NCBI RefSeq assembly: GCF_028714215.1
Contig: NZ_JAQTMS010000036.1
Span: 1 to 52,519 of the forward strand
Direction: 5' to 3'
Source of the DNA: Rhodoferax sp.
GTDB lineage: Bacteria > Pseudomonadota > Gammaproteobacteria > Burkholderiales > Burkholderiaceae_C
Length of the DNA stretch: 52,519 nucleotides
The notes under the pieces are model-generated. The model did not search any database. It saw only the letters and a program-made list of their open reading frames with translations, and had not been told where the DNA came from. The position numbers were made by a program, and so were the translations under genes. Positions within the stretch are counted from its first letter, which is position 1. Each line of letters starts with the position of its first letter. Positions 14,897 to 25,987 of the stretch are shown here, piece after piece.

Positions 14897-17740
14897 TCAG
14901 AACTTGTAGGTTGCCAGCAACGTGAAAGCACGACCACGTGGATCGGCAATCCGTGGTTCCCAGGAACTGCCGGCACCGGTGTTGCTATCGTAGGCTGCCG
15001 AGAACGGTGGATCGGTGTTGAACAGGTTCTTGATACCGAAGGTCAGACCCACGTCCTTGAAGCCGGTATAGCCGATGCTCATGTCGTAAACCGTATACGC
15101 CGCCACGTTGGGGGTCCAGTCCGGTGGCACGATGCTGCCGTTGGCGACACCCGGCAACACGTAATCCTTGTAGCCGCTACGGTAGCGCTGGGTCAGCGTG
15201 GCCATCCACGAGCCGCGTGCATAGGTACCGGTGAGCGCATGCTTCCAACGCACACCCAGATCGCCGGCGCGGGTGAAGGTGGCAACCTCGCTATCACCGA
15301 AGGGAGCGCTGGCAACCAGACGCGATTTCTTCTCGATCAGGTAGCTGCCTTCCAGATTGACGCCCCACCGGGCATTTCCGATCTTGCCATTGGCACTGGC
15401 GTTGATGTCGATGCCCTTGGTGATCGACTCGCCGGCGTTGACCCAGCGCTGGTCGATAAACGTCACGTTGCCATTGGCATCGCGGATGAAGTTCTGCGGG
15501 AACAAGGCATAGTTGTTGACCAGGTCCGTCAGACTGAGCGTCTGAATGGTACCGGTCTTGTTGATGCTCCACCAGTCGGCGCCAAAACTCATGCTGTTGG
15601 TGGGCGCCCAGACAAAGCCCACGGTGCCTTGCTTGCTCTTCTCTGGTCCGAGGTCGGGCTTGCCGCCCGACAGCGTGCTGGGCGTAATGGCCTGACAGGC
15701 GGGGGTGGCGTCAACCTTGCCGCTCGGGCACTTGGTGGGGTCCACCAGGTCCTTGCCGCTGTAGGGCGACTCGGTGATCCCGTTGAACAACTGGTTGAAG
15801 GTCGGCACCCTGAATCCGGTGCTGTAGGAACCGCGCACCAGGAACTGCTCCACCGGCGTGAAACGCAGCGCAACCTTGGGATTGGTGGTGCCACCAAAAC
15901 CGGTGTAGTCGTCGTGGCGGACCGCGATCGTCGCCTCAAGTTTCTTGGTGATGGGCACCAGCACCTCGGCATAGACGGCCTTGATGTCGCGCTTGACGAC
16001 ATCGAGCGTGTTGATGCTGTCAAACGGTGCGTTGAAGACCCGGGCCTGCGTCACCAAGTCGGTGGCGTTGCCGTTGAAGCGGTACTCCTCGGTACGCAGA
16101 TCGACGCCCACCGCTGCCATCACATCGCCGGCCGGCAGCTTGAACACCGGCCCACTGGCCGTCGCGTCAGCTTGTTGCAGTGTGAACTTGCCGCCGTACA
16201 GCGTGACGCCATTGGCCGAAGCCGCCTGCAACGCTGCCAGCGCCTCCGGGGTTTGCGCCTGACCCGGCATCAGGAACGGATTGAGCAAACCGCTGTTGAT
16301 CGTGGCGGCAAACTCCTTGCCAAAAAAGTAACCATTGCCCAGCACCGAGGTGGCCGAACTGCTGGCCTTGGAGATGCCGGCACGGTAGTCCCAACCGGCC
16401 AGCCATGGCAGTGGGCCTTCGGCGCCGAGCAGCAGGCGGGCGGTGTCGCTGCTGGTATCGAGCTCGCGCGAACCGCAGGGCAGGCAGCGCCAGCGGAAGG
16501 CCATCGGTTGCCCGCGATTGGCTTCCACTGTCGGAAACACGGCGACCAATTGATTGAACACCGAGTTGTAGGAGGCACCGGTACTCGGGTAGGCCAGTTT
16601 ATAAAACGGGCTGGTTGCCGAATTGCTGCTTGTAATCTGGTTCGCCGAGAAGGTCTTGGCGGATTCGACCTTGGCACCGGTGAACTCGGCATAGAGCTGG
16701 TGCTCACCAACCCGCAAGGTGCCACGCGCGACCAGATTGGTGTTCGACACCGGCTGCTGCAGCACGGCGGCGCGTCCGGTATCCCAGGCGCAAGCCCATT
16801 TGGCATTGGGTACCGCCCACAGCACGGCATCGTAGGGCGCCTGACCGTCGACCGAACCGCAACCGGCGCCGCCCGGCAGATTCAGTACATTGATACCGCC
16901 CGACATGGGCACGCTGGTGCCCGGCTGGATCGGACCATTGCCACTCTTGTTGCTGAGCGCGGTCCACATGCTGCTCAGCGGGAACAGGGTGGCGAAAGGT
17001 GTGCCGCGGGTGTCGACCGACAGGCCGCGATTCGGTTGAAAGGTGTTGACGAAACTGCGCTGGTCGCCGCGCAAGGCCTGGTTTTCGCTGCGCCCCAGGG
17101 AAAACAGCACGTTGTACTTGTCTTTGTCGAGGTCGCCGGCACCGGCGGTCAGGCTGACGCGGCTGATGTTGCCGCCGCCTTGCTGGGTGACATCGGTGAA
17201 GGCCTCTATTTCCACACCCTTGTAGTCCTTGCGCAGGATGAAGTTGATGACGCCGCCAATGGCGTCGGTGCCGTAGATGGCCGAAGCGCCGTCCTTCAGG
17301 ATTTCAATGCGCTCGACGGCGGCCATCGGGATCGAATTCAGGTCCACCACGCCACCATTGAGGCCATGCGCCGCCACCCGGCGGCCATTGAGCAGCACCA
17401 GCGTACTGGTGGCACCCTGGCCGCGCAGATTGGCTGCCGACGCGCCGTTGTTGCCGCGCTGGGCGCCCGCCACCACATCGGCGTTACTGGCCAGGTTGTC
17501 CAGGCCATTGCCGTTGATACTGAGCGAGCTGATCAACTGCTCGGCAGTAGTGATGCCCTGGTTCTTCAGGTCCTGGCGGGTAATGATCTGCACCGGCAGG
17601 GAGCCTTCGGCGGCAATCCGTTTGATGCTGCTGCCGGTGATTTCGACCCGCTGCAGCGAGACGTCGGAGGTTTGTTGCGCAGCCACGCAACTGGCGAATC
17701 CAGCCAACGCCAGACATTGCGATATTCGTTTCAATTTCAC
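14897..17740 (-). CDS. TonB-dependent outer-membrane receptor
   Basis: A 947-residue TonB-dependent receptor. A signal peptide (cleavage near CVAAQ, about residue 21) is followed by a TonB-box-like segment and the plug domain, with VEITGSSIKR, VLLNGRRVAAHG, VERIEILKDGASAIYGTDA (plug core, residues about 140-158) and GGVINFILRKDY. The barrel ends in LLATYKF with the terminal Phe of outer-membrane barrels. The start is GTG at 17740, 8 to 9 bases after CAGGAG. It follows the dipeptidase gene on the same strand by 125 bases and ends in a strong terminator. The plug type is common in proteobacterial receptors for glycans and peptides. A murein-fragment substrate is inferred from neighbours only; no SusD partner exists here. 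Confidence 0.93.
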   Translation of the reverse strand: MKLKRISQCLALAGFASCVAAQQTSDVSLQRVEITGSSIKRIAAEGSLPVQIITRQDLKNQGITTAEQLISSLSINGNGLDNLASNADVVAGAQRGNNGASAANLRGQGATSTLVLLNGRRVAAHGLNGGVVDLNSIPMAAVERIEILKDGASAIYGTDAIGGVINFILRKDYKGVEIEAFTDVTQQGGGNISRVSLTAGAGDLDKDKYNVLFSLGRSENQALRGDQRSFVNTFQPNRGLSVDTRGTPFATLFPLSSMWTALSNKSGNGPIQPGTSVPMSGGINVLNLPGGAGCGSVDGQAPYDAVLWAVPNAKWACAWDTGRAAVLQQPVSNTNLVARGTLRVGEHQLYAEFTGAKVESAKTFSANQITSSNSATSPFYKLAYPSTGASYNSVFNQLVAVFPTVEANRGQPMAFRWRCLPCGSRELDTSSDTARLLLGAEGPLPWLAGWDYRAGISKASSSATSVLGNGYFFGKEFAATINSGLLNPFLMPGQAQTPEALAALQAASANGVTLYGGKFTLQQADATASGPVFKLPAGDVMAAVGVDLRTEEYRFNGNATDLVTQARVFNAPFDSINTLDVVKRDIKAVYAEVLVPITKKLEATIAVRHDDYTGFGGTTNPKVALRFTPVEQFLVRGSYSTGFRVPTFNQLFNGITESPYSGKDLVDPTKCPSGKVDATPACQAITPSTLSGGKPDLGPEKSKQGTVGFVWAPTNSMSFGADWWSINKTGTIQTLSLTDLVNNYALFPQNFIRDANGNVTFIDQRWVNAGESITKGIDINASANGKIGNARWGVNLEGSYLIEKKSRLVASAPFGDSEVATFTRAGDLGVRWKHALTGTYARGSWMATLTQRYRSGYKDYVLPGVANGSIVPPDWTPNVAAYTVYDMSIGYTGFKDVGLTFGIKNLFNTDPPFSAAYDSNTGAGSSWEPRIADPRGRAFTLLATYKF

Positions 17741-17865
17741 TTGGGATGCTCCTGGAGGGTAATCGAATATCTTTACATATTTTTACGCGATCTCCACCTA
17801 GGGGAACCACGTATGGACCACAAAAGGGAAGCGATCCGAGCGCTAAAAAGGGGACTGCAAAGCTG

Positions 17866-18465
17866 CTAATCGATGCGCCGATAGCCTTGCCGGACCAGGG
17901 TCCGGTCGCCAAAATCGAAATGCCACCACTCGCTTGCGATGCCGGAGAAGCCGCCGTGCAGCATGGCCTGGCGCAGCATCCACCGATTTGCCATCTGGGC
18001 ATCGCTGAGCAAGCCCTGAGCCAGATGCCTTGGTTCGTGTTCAGGATGGGAAAGCTCCGTCATTTCGTCAAAGCCGCTTCCCATGTCAAGCTCCACGCCG
18101 GCGCCATCGAGCAGCGTGACATCGACCGCCATGCCGAAGGAGTGGATGGAGCCCAGGCCTGGATCCGCCAGATACTGCTGCAAATCGGTGCCGGCCAGCC
18201 ATTGCCAAAGAGTCTGCTGCACCCGGTGCGGGCGCAAGGCGTCCAGCACCAGCAAAGTGTGGCCGGGATGGTGTGTGCGCAAGTACGCCACCACGGCGTC
18301 CAGGCCGGCGGCGGCTTCCCGGTGCAACCAGGCGCAGTTCAGTTCGCCATACAGCTTGCGTCCGACAAAATTGTTGGCGCCGGCATACCGGAGATCGACA
18401 CGGATGCCGTCAATCGTGGCGAGGGGCCGAAAATCGGCTTGTTCAGCTATCAGTTCACTCAGCAT
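17866..18465 (-). CDS. ddpX: D-alanyl-D-alanine dipeptidase (VanX/DdpX family)
   Basis: A 199-residue zinc D,D-dipeptidase that splits D-Ala-D-Ala. Zinc ligands and catalytic residues are visible: His108 and Asp115 in SIHSFGMAVDVTL, Glu179 and His182 in SEWWHFDF, and Arg78 in DALRPH. There is no signal peptide, so it acts in the cytoplasm, as E. coli DdpX does with D-Ala-D-Ala as nutrient. No vanA or vanH homologue is nearby, so vancomycin resistance is not implied. It probably shares a transcript with the TonB receptor. Context fits use of murein-derived dipeptide imported by the ABC system at 23056-28726. Confidence 0.93.
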   Translation of the reverse strand: MLSELIAEQADFRPLATIDGIRVDLRYAGANNFVGRKLYGELNCAWLHREAAAGLDAVVAYLRTHHPGHTLLVLDALRPHRVQQTLWQWLAGTDLQQYLADPGLGSIHSFGMAVDVTLLDGAGVELDMGSGFDEMTELSHPEHEPRHLAQGLLSDAQMANRWMLRQAMLHGGFSGIASEWWHFDFGDRTLVRQGYRRID

Positions 18466-18553
18466 GGGTTTTCAAAATGTAGTGTCGTGGCATCAGGGTG
18501 CCGCTCATGAGGGGTCGGGCCGCCACGGCCTCGGGTGTGCGACTTTACCAGCC

Positions 18554-18575
18554 GTCAGCGGCCCCTGGCGCTGAC
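18554..18575. other. Hairpin in the ddpX-dacB divergent gap
   Basis: GTCAGCG and CGCTGAC form a perfect 7-bp inverted repeat around an 8-base loop, 38 bases before dacB. It has no T tract. It could be an operator or a leader structure in this 148-base divergent promoter region. Confidence 0.35.
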
Positions 18576-18613
18576 ACCTGATGGACAATCGCGCAGAATT
18601 ACGCGGATAAGCC

Positions 18614-20062
18614 ATGAAACAACACCCGGGCAAAGCTTTCTTCCTCAAATTTCTGTGGCTCGCAGGCTTGCTGTGCGCGGCGACCAGCGTTCAGGCGCAA
18701 AGCAGTTTGCCGGAGAACGTGGCGGCGGCGCTACGCGAAGCCGGCATGGACCAGACCTCGATCAGCGCGCTGGTGCTCCCGCTGCAGGGTGGCGAGCCGC
18801 GTCTGGCCCACTTGGCAGAGCGACCAATGGCGCCGGGATCGAGCATGAAGCTGGTGACCACCCTGGTGGCACTGGAGCAACTGGGCCCCACGTTTCGCTG
18901 GCACACCCAGTTGCTGAGCGCTGGCAGTATCCAGGGCGACCGGTTGCGCGGAACGCTGTACCTGCGCGGCGGCGGCGACCCGAACTTGACCTGGGACGGC
19001 CTGCGTTCCATGTTTCGTTCCTTGCGCGCGCAAGGCGTTCGACGCATCGACGCCGATCTGGTGCTGGACCGGGCCTATTTTCAGCCGGCACGCCCGGACA
19101 TTGATGCGCCAGCCTTCGATGAGACACCCAACGCCTACTACAACGTGATACCGGATGCCTTGCTGCTGAACGGCAACATGATCGAATTCGCGCTGGAATC
19201 GACCGAGCGGAAAACCTCGGTTCGCAGCCAGCCGGCGCTGGACCGGTTTCGCATCGATGCCAAACTTTCCCTGACCGACACGCCCTGCCAGGACTGGGAT
19301 GACGACTGGGATGCACCGCAAGCCCGGATCAACAAAGCCGGTACCGTGACGCTGCTGCTGCGCGGCGCTTTTCCCCGCAACTGCAAAACCAGAACCCGGC
19401 TCAGTCTGCTCGATCGCAACCTCTATATCGAACGTTTCCTGCGCGCCTTCTGGCAGGAGCTGGGCGGTAGCTGGAAGGGCAAGACCAGCGACGGGCTGAC
19501 ACCGCAAGACGCCCGGTTGCTGCTTGAACGCAGCTCCGACACCCTGGCCGATTTGGTGAAAACCACCAACAAATCGTCCGACAACGCGATGGCCCGCACG
19601 CTTTACCTGACACTGGGCACGCAATGGCCCAAAGAGGGACGCGGCGCCAACACGCTTGACAACGCCCAGGCCACGGTTCGCGCCTGGTTTGCCAATAATG
19701 GCATTGCGGCCGATGGCCTGGTGCTGGAAAACGGCTCCGGCCTGTCACGCCTGGAGCGAATCAGCCCACGACAACTGGCTGGCCTGTTGCAAGTGGCGGC
19801 CAGAAGCAACTGGTTTGCCGAATTTGCCAGCAGCCTGCCTATCGTGGCCCTCGACGGCACCATGCGCAAACGGCTGCGGGAATCGCCGGCGGCGGGACGC
19901 GCCAGAATCAAGACCGGCACCCTGAAAGACGCCGTGGCGATTGCCGGCTATGTGCGCGATGCGCGCAACCAGGACTGGATCGTGGTGGCCATCATCAACG
20001 ACCCGGAGGCAAAGAAAGGGCGGGTCGCGCTGGATGCCCTGATCAACTGGGTTGGTGGCTGA
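18614..20062 (+). CDS. dacB: D-alanyl-D-alanine carboxypeptidase/endopeptidase (PBP4 type)
   Basis: A 482-residue class C penicillin-binding protein of the S13 family. It has a Sec signal peptide (cleavage after SVQA, about residue 28). Active-site motifs are S76-S-M-K79 in APGSSMKLVT, S-D-N in KSSDNAMART and K-T-G in RIKTGTLKDA. It acts in the periplasm, removing terminal D-Ala and cutting 4-3 cross-links. It stands divergent from ddpX and convergent with the SIS gene 6 bases away. Full length and motifs are canonical. It may be the ordinary housekeeping PBP4 or serve the scavenging locus by freeing cross-linked murein. Confidence 0.94.
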   Translation: MKQHPGKAFFLKFLWLAGLLCAATSVQAQSSLPENVAAALREAGMDQTSISALVLPLQGGEPRLAHLAERPMAPGSSMKLVTTLVALEQLGPTFRWHTQLLSAGSIQGDRLRGTLYLRGGGDPNLTWDGLRSMFRSLRAQGVRRIDADLVLDRAYFQPARPDIDAPAFDETPNAYYNVIPDALLLNGNMIEFALESTERKTSVRSQPALDRFRIDAKLSLTDTPCQDWDDDWDAPQARINKAGTVTLLLRGAFPRNCKTRTRLSLLDRNLYIERFLRAFWQELGGSWKGKTSDGLTPQDARLLLERSSDTLADLVKTTNKSSDNAMARTLYLTLGTQWPKEGRGANTLDNAQATVRAWFANNGIAADGLVLENGSGLSRLERISPRQLAGLLQVAARSNWFAEFASSLPIVALDGTMRKRLRESPAAGRARIKTGTLKDAVAIAGYVRDARNQDWIVVAIINDPEAKKGRVALDALINWVGG

Positions 20063-20068
20063 GCGCCC

Positions 20069-21115
20069 CTATTGGGTGCGCGTGACCTTGGCCAGGTGCC
20101 GGGGCTGATCCGGATTCATGCCGCGGGCACGGGCCAGCGCCTCCACCATGGGGTAAAAACTCTGGACTATCGAGATCGGATCAAGTTCGATCGATCCGGT
20201 TTCCGCAATCGGCAGATTCGCGCCCGGTGTGCCCGGCGGCGCCGCCAACAAAACACGGGCACCGCGGGCGCGCATTTCATCCGCCAGGGCCAGCAGCCCC
20301 GCCTGTGCCGAACCGCGCGGCGCCAACACCAGCAAGGGATAGCCCTCGTCAATCAAGGCCATCGGGCCGTGCTTGATTTCAGCGCCGGAAAAGGCCTCGG
20401 CCTGAATGCCGCAAGTTTCCTTGAATTTCAGCGCCGCCTCCAGTGCCACCGACAATCCGCTGCCGCGACCCACCACCAACAGACGATCAACGGGGCGCAG
20501 CGCCTCCACTGCCACTGACCAATCGGCGCTCGCGGCGCGCGCCAGGGCGTCGGGCAAATTCGAGAGAGCCGCCTGCAACACGGGGTCCGGCTGCCAGGCC
20601 GCGACCACGCGGACCCCGGCCACCAGTTGGGCGATGAAACTCTTGGTGGCGGCAACACTGGTCTCGGCCCCCGCATGCAAGGGGAACAGCCATTGCGCGG
20701 CGCGCGCCAGCGGCGACTCGGGATCGTTGACGAAAGCCGCGGTACAGGCGCCGCCGTCGGCAAAGAAGCGCATCGGCGCCACCAGATCCGGGCTTTGCCC
20801 GGACTGCGAAAACGCCATCGACAGCAGACCATCGCAGCGAATCCGGGAATGGTAGAGCGTGATCAATGACATCGGCAGCGAAGTCACCAACCTCCCCAGG
20901 CGCGCCATGATGAGGTAGGCCATGAAGCCGGCGGCATGGTCGGAACTGCCGCGCGCCACCGTCAGGATGGAACTGGGCGTCCGGGCCCGAAGAAACTCGC
21001 CGAACGCGCCGTATTCCTTGTCGTTGTGCGCCAGTTGCCGCGCCACCGCCGCCGGAGCCTCAAGCGCCTCAATCAGCATTTGCGTGTTCAATGGAACTTC
21101 CCTCAAGATAGACAT
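20069..21115 (-). CDS. SIS-domain aminosugar-phosphate isomerase/deaminase (NagB-II/GlmS-like)
   Basis: A protein of about 348 residues with two SIS domains, equal to the isomerase half of GlmS without the glutaminase. Seen: VARGSSDHAAGFMAYL, MAFSQSGQSPDLV, HAGAETSVAATKSF and the C-terminal NPDQPRHLAKVT, which is the GlmS signature. Next to nagA it should turn GlcN-6-P into fructose-6-P and ammonia, replacing NagB, as NagB-II does in Shewanella. The start is uncertain: ATG 21115 lies inside nagA with no ribosome binding site, whereas TTG 21091 has AGGGAAG at good spacing; ATG 21079 is also possible. The gene overlaps the nagA end and is last in the leftward operon. Confidence 0.88.
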   Translation of the reverse strand: MSILREVPLNTQMLIEALEAPAAVARQLAHNDKEYGAFGEFLRARTPSSILTVARGSSDHAAGFMAYLIMARLGRLVTSLPMSLITLYHSRIRCDGLLSMAFSQSGQSPDLVAPMRFFADGGACTAAFVNDPESPLARAAQWLFPLHAGAETSVAATKSFIAQLVAGVRVVAAWQPDPVLQAALSNLPDALARAASADWSVAVEALRPVDRLLVVGRGSGLSVALEAALKFKETCGIQAEAFSGAEIKHGPMALIDEGYPLLVLAPRGSAQAGLLALADEMRARGARVLLAAPPGTPGANLPIAETGSIELDPISIVQSFYPMVEALARARGMNPDQPRHLAKVTRTQ

Positions 21116-22199
21116 CAAGCAGCTTCAAATCGCGGTCCAGCAGCACCACGTCGCCCCAGGCGCCCACTGCCAGACGACCGCGGTCGGTCAGGCCCAGATA
21201 GTCGGCGGCATGGGTGGAAACCCGGCGCGAGGCGTCCGGCAATGTCAGCCCCAAGGCATTGACCAGATTGCGCAAGGCCTGGTCCATGGTCAGCGCCGAA
21301 CCGGCCAGCGTCCCATCGGCCAGGCGCACGCCGCCCAGGCATTTGGTCACGGTATGGCTGCCCAGTCGATACTCGCCGTCGGGCATGCCCGAGGCCGCGG
21401 TGGAGTCGGTGACGCAATACAGACCGGGAATGGCGCGCAGCGCGACCCGAATGGCGCCGGCATGAACATGAATCAGGTCCGGAATGATTTCCGCATAATC
21501 GGCATGCGCCAGCGCCAAACCGACCATGCCCGGCGCGCGCTGCTGCAAGCCGGTCATGGCGTTGAACAAGTGGGTGAAGCCGCCGGCCCCCTTCGACAAA
21601 GCGGCCAGCCCCTCTTCGTAGCTGCCCAGCGTGTGCCCGATCTGCACCCGAAAACCGGCGACGCACAGCGACTCGATCACTTCCATGTTGCCCGGCACTT
21701 CAGGCGCCAGCGTGATCAGGCGGATCGGAAACAGGTCGTGCAGGCGCTGCAATTCACTCATCGCAAAGGTACGCGCGAAGTCGGGCTGCGCGCCCAGCTT
21801 GCCCGGGTTGATGTAAGGGCCTTCCAGGTGCACGCCCAGCACCCGCGCGGCACCCGGACGGCGCTGCGAACCGAGCGCCTGCATGGCAAGGAAAGCGGCC
21901 TCCAGCTCCGGCGCCGACGCCGTCATGGTGGTCGCCAACAGTGCGGTGGTGCCATGGCTGGCGTGCAACTCGCTGACGCGCGCCAGGGCATCGCCGCCCT
22001 CCATGATGTCGCGCCCGCCGCCGCCATGCACGTGCAGGTCGATGAAGCCGGGCAGCACCAATGCCTGTTGGCCGTCGCGCGCCTCCTGCTCGGTGACCGG
22101 TTCACCGGCAATGCGCGCCACCCGACCGTCGTCGCCCAACTCAAGCTGGCCCCGCACAAATCCCTGCGGCGTCAGAATGTTGCCGGCCAGTGTTTTCAT
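21069..22199 (-). CDS. nagA: N-acetylglucosamine-6-phosphate deacetylase
   Basis: A 376-residue NagA, an amidohydrolase that removes acetate from GlcNAc-6-P, the product of MurQ. Metal and substrate motifs are HVHGGGGRDIMEGG near residue 56, HLEGPYINPGKLG near residue 124, GHTLGSYEEG, THLFNAMTGLQQRAPG and the catalytic Asp in VTDSTAASG. Length is typical. The start ATG overlaps the stop of the upstream amidohydrolase gene as ATGA (22196-22199), and its 3' end overlaps the SIS gene. It is part of the operon beginning with the solute-binding protein at 28726. Confidence 0.95.
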   Translation of the reverse strand: MKTLAGNILTPQGFVRGQLELGDDGRVARIAGEPVTEQEARDGQQALVLPGFIDLHVHGGGGRDIMEGGDALARVSELHASHGTTALLATTMTASAPELEAAFLAMQALGSQRRPGAARVLGVHLEGPYINPGKLGAQPDFARTFAMSELQRLHDLFPIRLITLAPEVPGNMEVIESLCVAGFRVQIGHTLGSYEEGLAALSKGAGGFTHLFNAMTGLQQRAPGMVGLALAHADYAEIIPDLIHVHAGAIRVALRAIPGLYCVTDSTAASGMPDGEYRLGSHTVTKCLGGVRLADGTLAGSALTMDQALRNLVNALGLTLPDASRRVSTHAADYLGLTDRGRLAVGAWGDVVLLDRDLKLLDVYLEGSSIEHANAD

Positions 22200-23044
22200 C
22201 GATCCCCCGCGTAGCGCACCAGTCGGGCCATCAATTGGTCCAAATCCGACGCCAGCTTGGGGAAGCCGGCGCTGGGCTCCACGCTGCCACTGTGCAAGTA
22301 GAGGCGCTTGTTGAGTTCGATCTGCAAGCTGTGCCGGCCCTGCATAGGCGCCGAGTACCTGCGCACCAATTCGACCCCCTTGTAGGGGTCGTTGATCGCC
22401 ACTGAATAGCCGCGGCTGGCGAAGAAGTCCGCCACACAGCGGGTGAAGCCGGGCTCGCAGGTCGTGCCGTCGCGGTCGCCGAGCACCACGTCGGCACGGG
22501 CGCGCCCCGTGACACCTTCAGCCATGGCGCCGCCCACCGGGTCCATCGAATGGCAGTTGATGTGGTACACAACGCCGTGCGCCGCATGCGCCTGGTCCAG
22601 CAAGCTCTTCAAGGCCTCCTGGTAGGGGTGCAGGTAATGCGTGATGCGGTGCGCAACGGTGGCCACGCTCAGTCGCGACGCATAGATCGCTTCGCCATCG
22701 TCCAGCGTGCGCCAGACCAGCGCCTTGCCCAGGCGCGCCTTGCCGCTGGGTTCATAGAGATGGGGCCAGGGGCCGTCCAGCAGTTCCAGATCGATGTCGC
22801 CGGCCGACCGGTTGGGATCGATATAGCTGCGCGGGAAACAGGCTTCCAGCAGATGCGCGCCGTGCGCCGGCGCGCCGGCATAGAGCTGATTCACCAGCAC
22901 GTCCTCGGCGCTGCGCAGCCGCTCGGTGCTCAAGGCGGCACCGAAGTCAGCCGGGAACTGGTGGCCGGAGTGCGGCGAATCGAGCACCAGCGGCGCCGGC
23001 AGGCCGGTCGGTCGGTGGATTTTGAAGACGTTTTCGGGTTGCAT
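22196..23044 (-). CDS. N-formylglutamate amidohydrolase family enzyme (PF05013)
   Basis: A 282-residue zinc amidohydrolase of the N-formylglutamate deformylase family. Landmarks are LVLDSPHSGHQFP near residue 19, SYIDPNRSAGDID near residue 70, YHINCHSMDP and LQIELNKRLYL. In histidine degradation these enzymes split N-formyl-L-Glu (HutG), but no hut genes are present. It is instead wedged between the ABC ATPase gene (11 bases upstream) and nagA (ATGA overlap). Start at ATG 23044 is chosen because 28 codons further upstream lie in the ABC gene. A related amide bond on a Glu- or aminosugar-containing murein fragment is a possible target, but this is speculation from context. Confidence 0.85.
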   Translation of the reverse strand: MQPENVFKIHRPTGLPAPLVLDSPHSGHQFPADFGAALSTERLRSAEDVLVNQLYAGAPAHGAHLLEACFPRSYIDPNRSAGDIDLELLDGPWPHLYEPSGKARLGKALVWRTLDDGEAIYASRLSVATVAHRITHYLHPYQEALKSLLDQAHAAHGVVYHINCHSMDPVGGAMAEGVTGRARADVVLGDRDGTTCEPGFTRCVADFFASRGYSVAINDPYKGVELVRRYSAPMQGRHSLQIELNKRLYLHSGSVEPSAGFPKLASDLDQLMARLVRYAGDR

Positions 23045-23055
23045 GGCGGGTCGGA

Positions 23056-25055
<2,000 letters not shown>

Positions 25056-25057
25056 GC

Positions 25058-25987
25058 TTACATCACCTTGCGCGGATCGAGGGCATCGCGCAGGCCATCG
25101 CCGATGAAATTGATGGTCAGCACGGTGAGAAAAATCGCCGCCCCCGGAAACATGGCCCAGTGTGGCGCCACGTCCAGGTAATCCTTGCTGTCGAACAGAA
25201 TGCGGCCCCAGGTCGGGATGTCGGGCGGGAAGCCCAGGCCCAGAAACGACAGGGTCGATTCGGCGATGATGGCCGCCGCCACGTCGATGGTGCCGGCAAC
25301 GATCACCGGGCCTAGCGTATTGGGCAGGATATGCCGCACCACTTGACGCAGCGTGGAGGCCCCCAGGGCCCGTGCCGCCTCCACATACTCCTTCTCGCGC
25401 AAGGAGAAAAACTGCGCCCGCACCAGCCGCGCCACCGGCATCCAGCGAAAGCCGCCGATCACCAGCACGATCAGGATGAAGACACCCACCTCCGGACCAA
25501 AAGCGGCCTTCAGCCGATCGCGAAAGAGGTAGATCAGCAGCAGCAGCAAAGGCAGTTGCGGCAGCGACAAAAACAGATCGGTCAGCCACATCAGGGCGGC
25601 GTCGACCGCGCCGCGCGAAATGCCGGCAACGGCGCCTATGGTCACGCCGACCAGAATCGCCATCGCCATCGCCGCCAGACCGACCGCCAGCGAAATGCGG
25701 CCACCATACAGAATCCGGGCCAGCAGATCCTGGCCCAGATCGTCGGTGCCCAGGGGATGCCCCAGCGACGGCCCCTTCAGGCGCGCCGTGAAGTCGATGT
25801 CATTGATCGCGACCTGCCACAGCAGTGGCCCGAGCGCCACCAGAAACACCATGGTCAGCAACACGACCAGGCTCGCCACCGCCATCTTGTGGCGCCGGAA
25901 ACGGCGCCAGGCCTCACGCGCCAGCGAGACGGGAGCTGCCGGCGGCGGCGCCTTAGCGGTAACTGATGCGGGGGTCGAGCCAGCCAT
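25058..25987 (-). CDS. Oligopeptide ABC transporter permease (OppC/DppC type)
   Basis: A permease of about 309 residues with five to six membrane segments. The N-terminus has the OppC pattern AWRRFRRHKMAVASLVVL, and the ATPase-coupling EAA loop is EAARALGASTLRQVVRHILP. GHPLGTDDLGQDLLARILYG is the typical periplasmic entry segment. The start at ATG 25987 overlaps the end of the OppB-like gene by 35 bases and lacks a strong ribosome binding site; TTG 26002 is the alternative. It forms the channel with the OppB-like protein. Confidence 0.92.
   Translation of the reverse strand: MAGSTPASVTAKAPPPAAPVSLAREAWRRFRRHKMAVASLVVLLTMVFLVALGPLLWQVAINDIDFTARLKGPSLGHPLGTDDLGQDLLARILYGGRISLAVGLAAMAMAILVGVTIGAVAGISRGAVDAALMWLTDLFLSLPQLPLLLLLIYLFRDRLKAAFGPEVGVFILIVLVIGGFRWMPVARLVRAQFFSLREKEYVEAARALGASTLRQVVRHILPNTLGPVIVAGTIDVAAAIIAESTLSFLGLGFPPDIPTWGRILFDSKDYLDVAPHWAMFPGAAIFLTVLTINFIGDGLRDALDPRKVM

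Noticed and set aside
14810..17869. Open frame of 1019 codons opposite the TonB receptor gene
   Set aside because: Mirror of a well-supported receptor gene; no domain or signal recognised in the antisense product.
17866..18465. Vancomycin-resistance gene (vanX)
   Set aside because: Motifs show a D-Ala-D-Ala dipeptidase, but no vanA/vanB or vanH partner is near, and the murein-use context makes a catabolic DdpX role more likely.
25056..25589. N-terminal extension of the OppD-like ATPase
   Set aside because: It lies wholly within the OppC-like gene; a normal start exists at 25055 two bases after that gene's stop.
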